64,000 nt of DNA from Dasypus novemcinctus. Lineage: Eukaryota > Chordata > Mammalia > Cingulata > Dasypodidae. Both the position numbers and the translations under genes were made by a program. The notes below the pieces were generated by a model. That model was given only the letters and a program-made list of their open reading frames with translations. It did no database searches and was not told the origin of the DNA. Shown in pieces: positions 20,900-64,000 of the stretch. Numbering within the stretch: position 1 is the first letter of the stretch; every line of letters begins with the position of its first letter. The DNA lies in assembly GCF_030445035.2 (NCBI RefSeq), contig NC_080683.1, positions 93,519,675-93,583,674 on the forward strand, written 5' to 3'.

Positions 20900-21750
20900 C
20901 ACCATATCTTTTAGGTATTTACTGTGTTAGTTAATATTTAACAGATCTTGGTTAAAGTGACCTCTTTGGTTACCAAAGATTTAATGTCCTTTTCTTACTT
21001 TAAACATCTGGTTTTCCAAATTTCTACTTAGCTCATTCATAAACAGGGAGAAGAGGAAATTACTCCTCTATTAACAGCAGTCTGTTCTAACTTCTAAAGA
21101 GATCTGGGTATAGCTAAAGAACAAACCTGAGGTATTTGAGAACACAATAAATAAGTAGACCTCTACTGAGGGAAGTAATTCTGATCCCTATCAACTTTAA
21201 ATAGTGAATAGGTAACCAAGGCTGGCCTCCTCAGTAATAGTTTTGGCAGCAATCTGGTGACGCCATGTAAAGAACAGTAAACTATACCTCTGCCTAAAAC
21301 CACTCATTCACTTTGCCTTAGCCAAGATGATAAAATTGTCTGGGAACACCCTCTTTCCATAATCAGAGAAATAAAAGTCATTGGATTAGTCAAGTTTTGG
21401 GGTTCAGAGTGAAGGTTGTTGTGCAATGAAAGTGTTCTATAATCCCTCTGTTATGGTATATGATATCCTCAACTCCTTAATCAGAAAGACCCAACGTTAC
21501 ATAAAGGCAATGAAAACACACTTGGAGTCCAGGGGATGATGTGCAAACTTCTTCACTGTGTCTATGAGTCAGCACTCAGTCTCTGGTGAGATAAAATTCC
21601 ATAGATCTCTAACACTGTCTTTCTCCTCCGTTTTTTTCTATTCTACTAGTCTCTCCTTTCCCTCACCGTGATCCTAGATCCATCCTTGTATGCCTTCTCC
21701 CAATTCATTCCTTTATCCAAGACCATGGAGAGCCAGTGAATTTTTGCTGG
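20900..21750. other. Intergenic, no gene seen
   Basis: No coding similarity and no repeat family was recognised between the pseudogene and the hAT-like element at 21750. Confidence 0.35.
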
Positions 21751-22350
21751 GACATTCTAAATGTGAAATATCCAATACTGTAGCCACTAGCTACATGTGG
21801 CTATTTCACACTTAAAACACTACTAGCATGACTAAGAAACTTAATTTTAAATGTTATTTAATCTTATATAATAGAGATTTGGAAACCAAAGCTGTTAAAT
21901 ACCACTAAAAATGACTTTGTTGTTTTAGTAAGATTACAATTCACTTTAATCTTCGAAAATTTCACATCAGAACAGGAGATGTGCTGAAAGTATAAAATAC
22001 ACACTGGATTTAAAAGATGCAGCATGAAAAAAATCTAAAATATCTCATTAATAATGTTTATATTGATTAAATATTAAAATACTATTTTGGATATTTTGTT
22101 TAAATAAATGTTATTAACATTAACTTCTACCATTAGAGTGAAAGTAGAAGAATGGAAAAGATATGATATACAAACAATACGCATAAGAAAGCTGACCTGA
22201 CTATAGTAATATCAGAGAAATGAGACTTTGAGAAAATTTAAAGAAATGAACTTCATTGTTTCTTTTTACTTTTATTTTATGGCTAATAGAAAATTTAAAA
22301 TTGCATACATGCTCTCATTTTCTAATGAGCAATGCTGCTCTAGAGTTGCA
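21750..22350 (-). mobile_element. Old hAT-like nonautonomous DNA element with a nested L1 scrap
   Basis: The left end 'aaatatccaatactgtagccactagctacatgtggct' and right end 'atggctaatagaaaatttaaaatt...gctgctctaga' match the two ends of a common mammalian MITE read antisense. About 22135-22240 between them ('gaatggaaaagatatgatatac', 'ctatagtaatatcagagaaatgagac') is a roughly 105-base piece of L1 ORF2. Confidence 0.55.
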
Positions 22351-23125
22351 CATGCTTCAAGATGAAATGACTATTTAATATAAACAAGCAAACCTTTAAT
22401 AGCATACATTTAATGCCCAAAGACCCTCCTCCCCCTCCAGGGTGAGGAAAAATGAAAGGGGTAGAGAAAGAACTCATCCTAAAGCCATCCCCAGCCCCAT
22501 CTCTTGGCATTGCTGAGAGTATCAGTTCAACTGGCTTGGGGGTGAGGAGTGGAAGAGTGGGTGGGTGGGTAATGAAGACACTGGACTGAGGGAGTTTTGC
22601 TGGTTGGGTTGGGAGAGAAAGGAAAGGATATGGACAAGTATAAAAATACTGCATGGAGCACTGTCATGGAACATTGTCAAGGGGGCTCACTGGATTCTGA
22701 CCTAAGAGGGCAGACCTTAGACATGAAGAAAGCTTGGGTGTGAGGACTGTGAAGGAAGAAGAGGCAACTGAGCAAAGATGGGAAAATCTTGAAAAGAAGC
22801 TTAACGATGGGTAGTAGGAACATTCTTCTGGAGGCACTGATTTAAAAACACGTGACAACTTGAGATCCCTTCTGATTCTTCTGCGTCCTACTCCTGGTTT
22901 CCTGTGGAACTGGTCGAAGGATCTTCCATCCATGCTGTGGCAGCTGCAACATCCCTGTTTGGTCTTTAGTACCTATCTCAACCTCAGTGTTATCTTGAAA
23001 AGACAGCCGGGCAGGTGGGAACCAAAACAGTTTCCATCTACTGTTCTAAAGGCCAAAAAATGTAGAGTGTCAGTGGTCATTTATGTCATTTAAGCACACT
23101 GAAAAATCTTAGATTTTTATCACAG
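22350..23125. other. Intergenic, no gene seen
   Basis: Several short open frames on both strands lack family resemblance, splice context or conserved motifs. No repeat was identified. Confidence 0.35.
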
Positions 23126-23265
23126 TCAATCTTCCCATTTTACAGGTGGGGAAAAAAAAAAAAGAGAGAGAGAGAGAGCTGATGTGTCTTGCCCGGGATC
23201 ACGCACTATTTAGAAAGAGACCTGGGACTGAAACCCCACGCTTCTGAATCCTAATTGAGTTCTGT
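23125..23265 (-). repeat. MIR SINE fragment
   Basis: 'cttcccattttacaggtgggg' then 'gtgtcttgcccgggatcacgcac' and 'cctgggactgaaaccccacgc' follow the antisense MIR. An A/GA-rich run at 23150-23178 sits inside it. Confidence 0.65.
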
Positions 23266-23644
23266 CACTATCATATCACTTACCCCAGTTTTAACTATGT
23301 TGTAACACTCATTGTAACTCTTGCTTGTAATTTGAGTTTTCTGCAGAACCTAGTAGATTCCAGGTGGCCACCCAGGTTGCCACATTGTGTGCTGATCATT
23401 TACTGAAGATAATTGTTTATTTAATCCAATGCATTTTGAAGTTTAAATATTTGTTCTGATCACAGACAGACAAAATATTCTTTGGAAGATTTTAGGGACT
23501 AAAATTGATTATAAAAATGCTAAGTGAATAAATTTAGGGGCAATAAAATGTTCTTAAAATCATTTAAACCTCATTTTAGAGATTTTCTGGCCTGATCATT
23601 AGCAATGATATTTCATGAGACAATGAAGGAATTTGATTAATACT

Positions 23645-24215
23645 GTCTTAGTTTGCAACAGGGCTGCTGATGTAAAGTATCAGAAATGGGTTGGCTTTTA
23701 TAATGGGGCTTTTATGTGGGGTAAACGCTAACTGTTCTGAGGCCATGGAACATCCAAATCAAAGCATCATCAGTGATGCTTTCTCACCAGTCTGCTACTG
23801 GTGACCCTGGTGTCCTGCCATGTGGCGAAGAGGCATATGACAGGGCTGTCTCCCAGCCTTGAGCTGCTGCTTGGGCTCCACCCCTTGGGGGCCACTTTGC
23901 GTGCCTCTGTGCTCTGCTGATTCTAGACTCTGGACCTCTCTCAGCCTCTTGGGACTTCTCTGCCTTTCTGCAGTTGTAGACGAACCTGGAGTCCTGTCTC
24001 ACAGGGCAGACTCAAAATGGCAGAGCTCCCTTTCCCTGTGTGTCTCTTCCTCTGTGTCTCCATTTATATAAGACCCAGCAAGAGGACAGAACCCAACCTG
24101 TGTCACGCCCCCCTGACGTAGTACAAACAAAAGGGCCCCATACTCACAGGAATGGATTAGTTCAAAAAACAACCTTTTTGGGGGATTCACCAAATTTAAA
24201 CTGTCATACCAACTA
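23645..24215 (-). mobile_element. LTR of xenarthran MaLR-like type, antisense
   Basis: The blocks 'gtcttagtttgcaacagggctgctg', 'atgggttggcttttataatggggc', 'aaatcaaagcatcatcagtgatgctttctcacc', 'gtgtgtctcttcctctgtgtctcc', and 'ccccatactcacaggaatggattag' fit an antisense MLT1-related LTR of about 570 bases. It is a fossil downstream of TRAPPC3L's last exon. Confidence 0.65.
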
Positions 24216-24853
24216 TCTAAAAATTAAATAAAATTTAAAATTAAATGAACTATAACTAAATGTCACTTTTACATGTCTCAGAATTAGCACCTAAATAAAT
24301 ATCATGCCTCGATTGCAAATCAACGATAGCTTCAGTTGGCTAAAGGTATAATCCAAGCTAACATGAGAAAAATCACATCTATAATATCTAAAAAATATGG
24401 AAAAATGTTACAAATGGAAGTGTTTCTCTAGAGATTGCAATATAAACTCTTTAGCCAACTCTATTACTGAACCATTTCTTCCATTTTTCCACTAAGAAGA
24501 GATAAATATACTAACTGTGTGTACAGGTAGAGTGATTTTCCCCCATCACCATAAGTAAATAGAATGAACTGAATCTCTTAAGAGGGATTATGTAATATCT
24601 GGAACTCATGCTTGCTATCGTATAAGGAGTTATTTGTATATGAAATCTTGTGTACACAAGACTTGAAATATGTGTGATTTATAAGCAAAAGAAAAAACAG
24701 ATTTAAAGCCTCGTCCTGGGCATTCAAATATCTGGATGATTTATAAGTCTTCCAAAAGTCCACACTATTCAGTACTTCAAAATTCCTACGGCTCTACAAA
24801 CTTCGCTAATAGTAGCTCAGCTCATCGCTCTGCAGCATTTTGCATGCTGTTGT

Positions 24854-64000
<39,147 letters not shown>

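Overview
This window is nuclear DNA from a placental mammal. The best match is the nine-banded armadillo (Dasypus novemcinctus) or a close relative: one tRNA-derived SINE (684-1056, minus) has the layout of the DAS-III family known from armadillo, and several LTR and L1 3' ends look like xenarthran families. Genes are split by GT-AG introns and most of the rest is old interspersed repeats. No bacterial features, CRISPR arrays or complete RNA genes were seen.

The locus is the calcium homeostasis modulator (CALHM/FAM26) cluster that in human lies on 6q22.1. From left to right it holds CALHM6 (two coding exons, 1921-2445 and 3230-3646, plus strand), a previously unannotated-looking broken CALHM paralogue (16720-about 20895, plus strand), and CALHM5 (30256-30795 and 34145-34534, plus strand). 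The minus-strand gene TRAPPC3L runs through the right two thirds. Its coding exons 5 to 2, in plus-strand order, lie at 24854-24973, 28304-28489, 57947-58046 and 61606-61703 (counted here as exons 5, 4, 3 and 2). Its short first coding exon was not found and probably lies beyond 64000. CALHM5 sits whole and in the opposite direction inside the 29.5-kb TRAPPC3L intron between 28489 and 57947. CALHM4, the third member of the human cluster, was not found in the window.

The main discovery candidate is the CALHM pseudogene between CALHM6 and CALHM5. It keeps the family's two-exon layout, a consensus splice donor at the same codon position, an acceptor, and a TATA-like box at the same distance from the start codon as in CALHM6. 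Its reading frame is broken in many places. It is therefore a non-processed, once-functional fourth member of the cluster rather than a retrocopy.

The rest is intergenic and intronic repeat: L2 and MIR remnants, old L1 pieces, ERVL-MaLR (MLT1-like) and ERVL (MLT2) solo LTRs, a coding-bearing Tigger1 fossil (about 37100-38513), a young-looking 190-bp hAT MITE with perfect ends and target duplication (53729-53918), and a 5'-truncated L1 insertion with a 14-bp target duplication (39502-40391). Nested insertions allow part of the insertion history to be read. Repeat family names were given from memory of consensus sequences, not from a database search.
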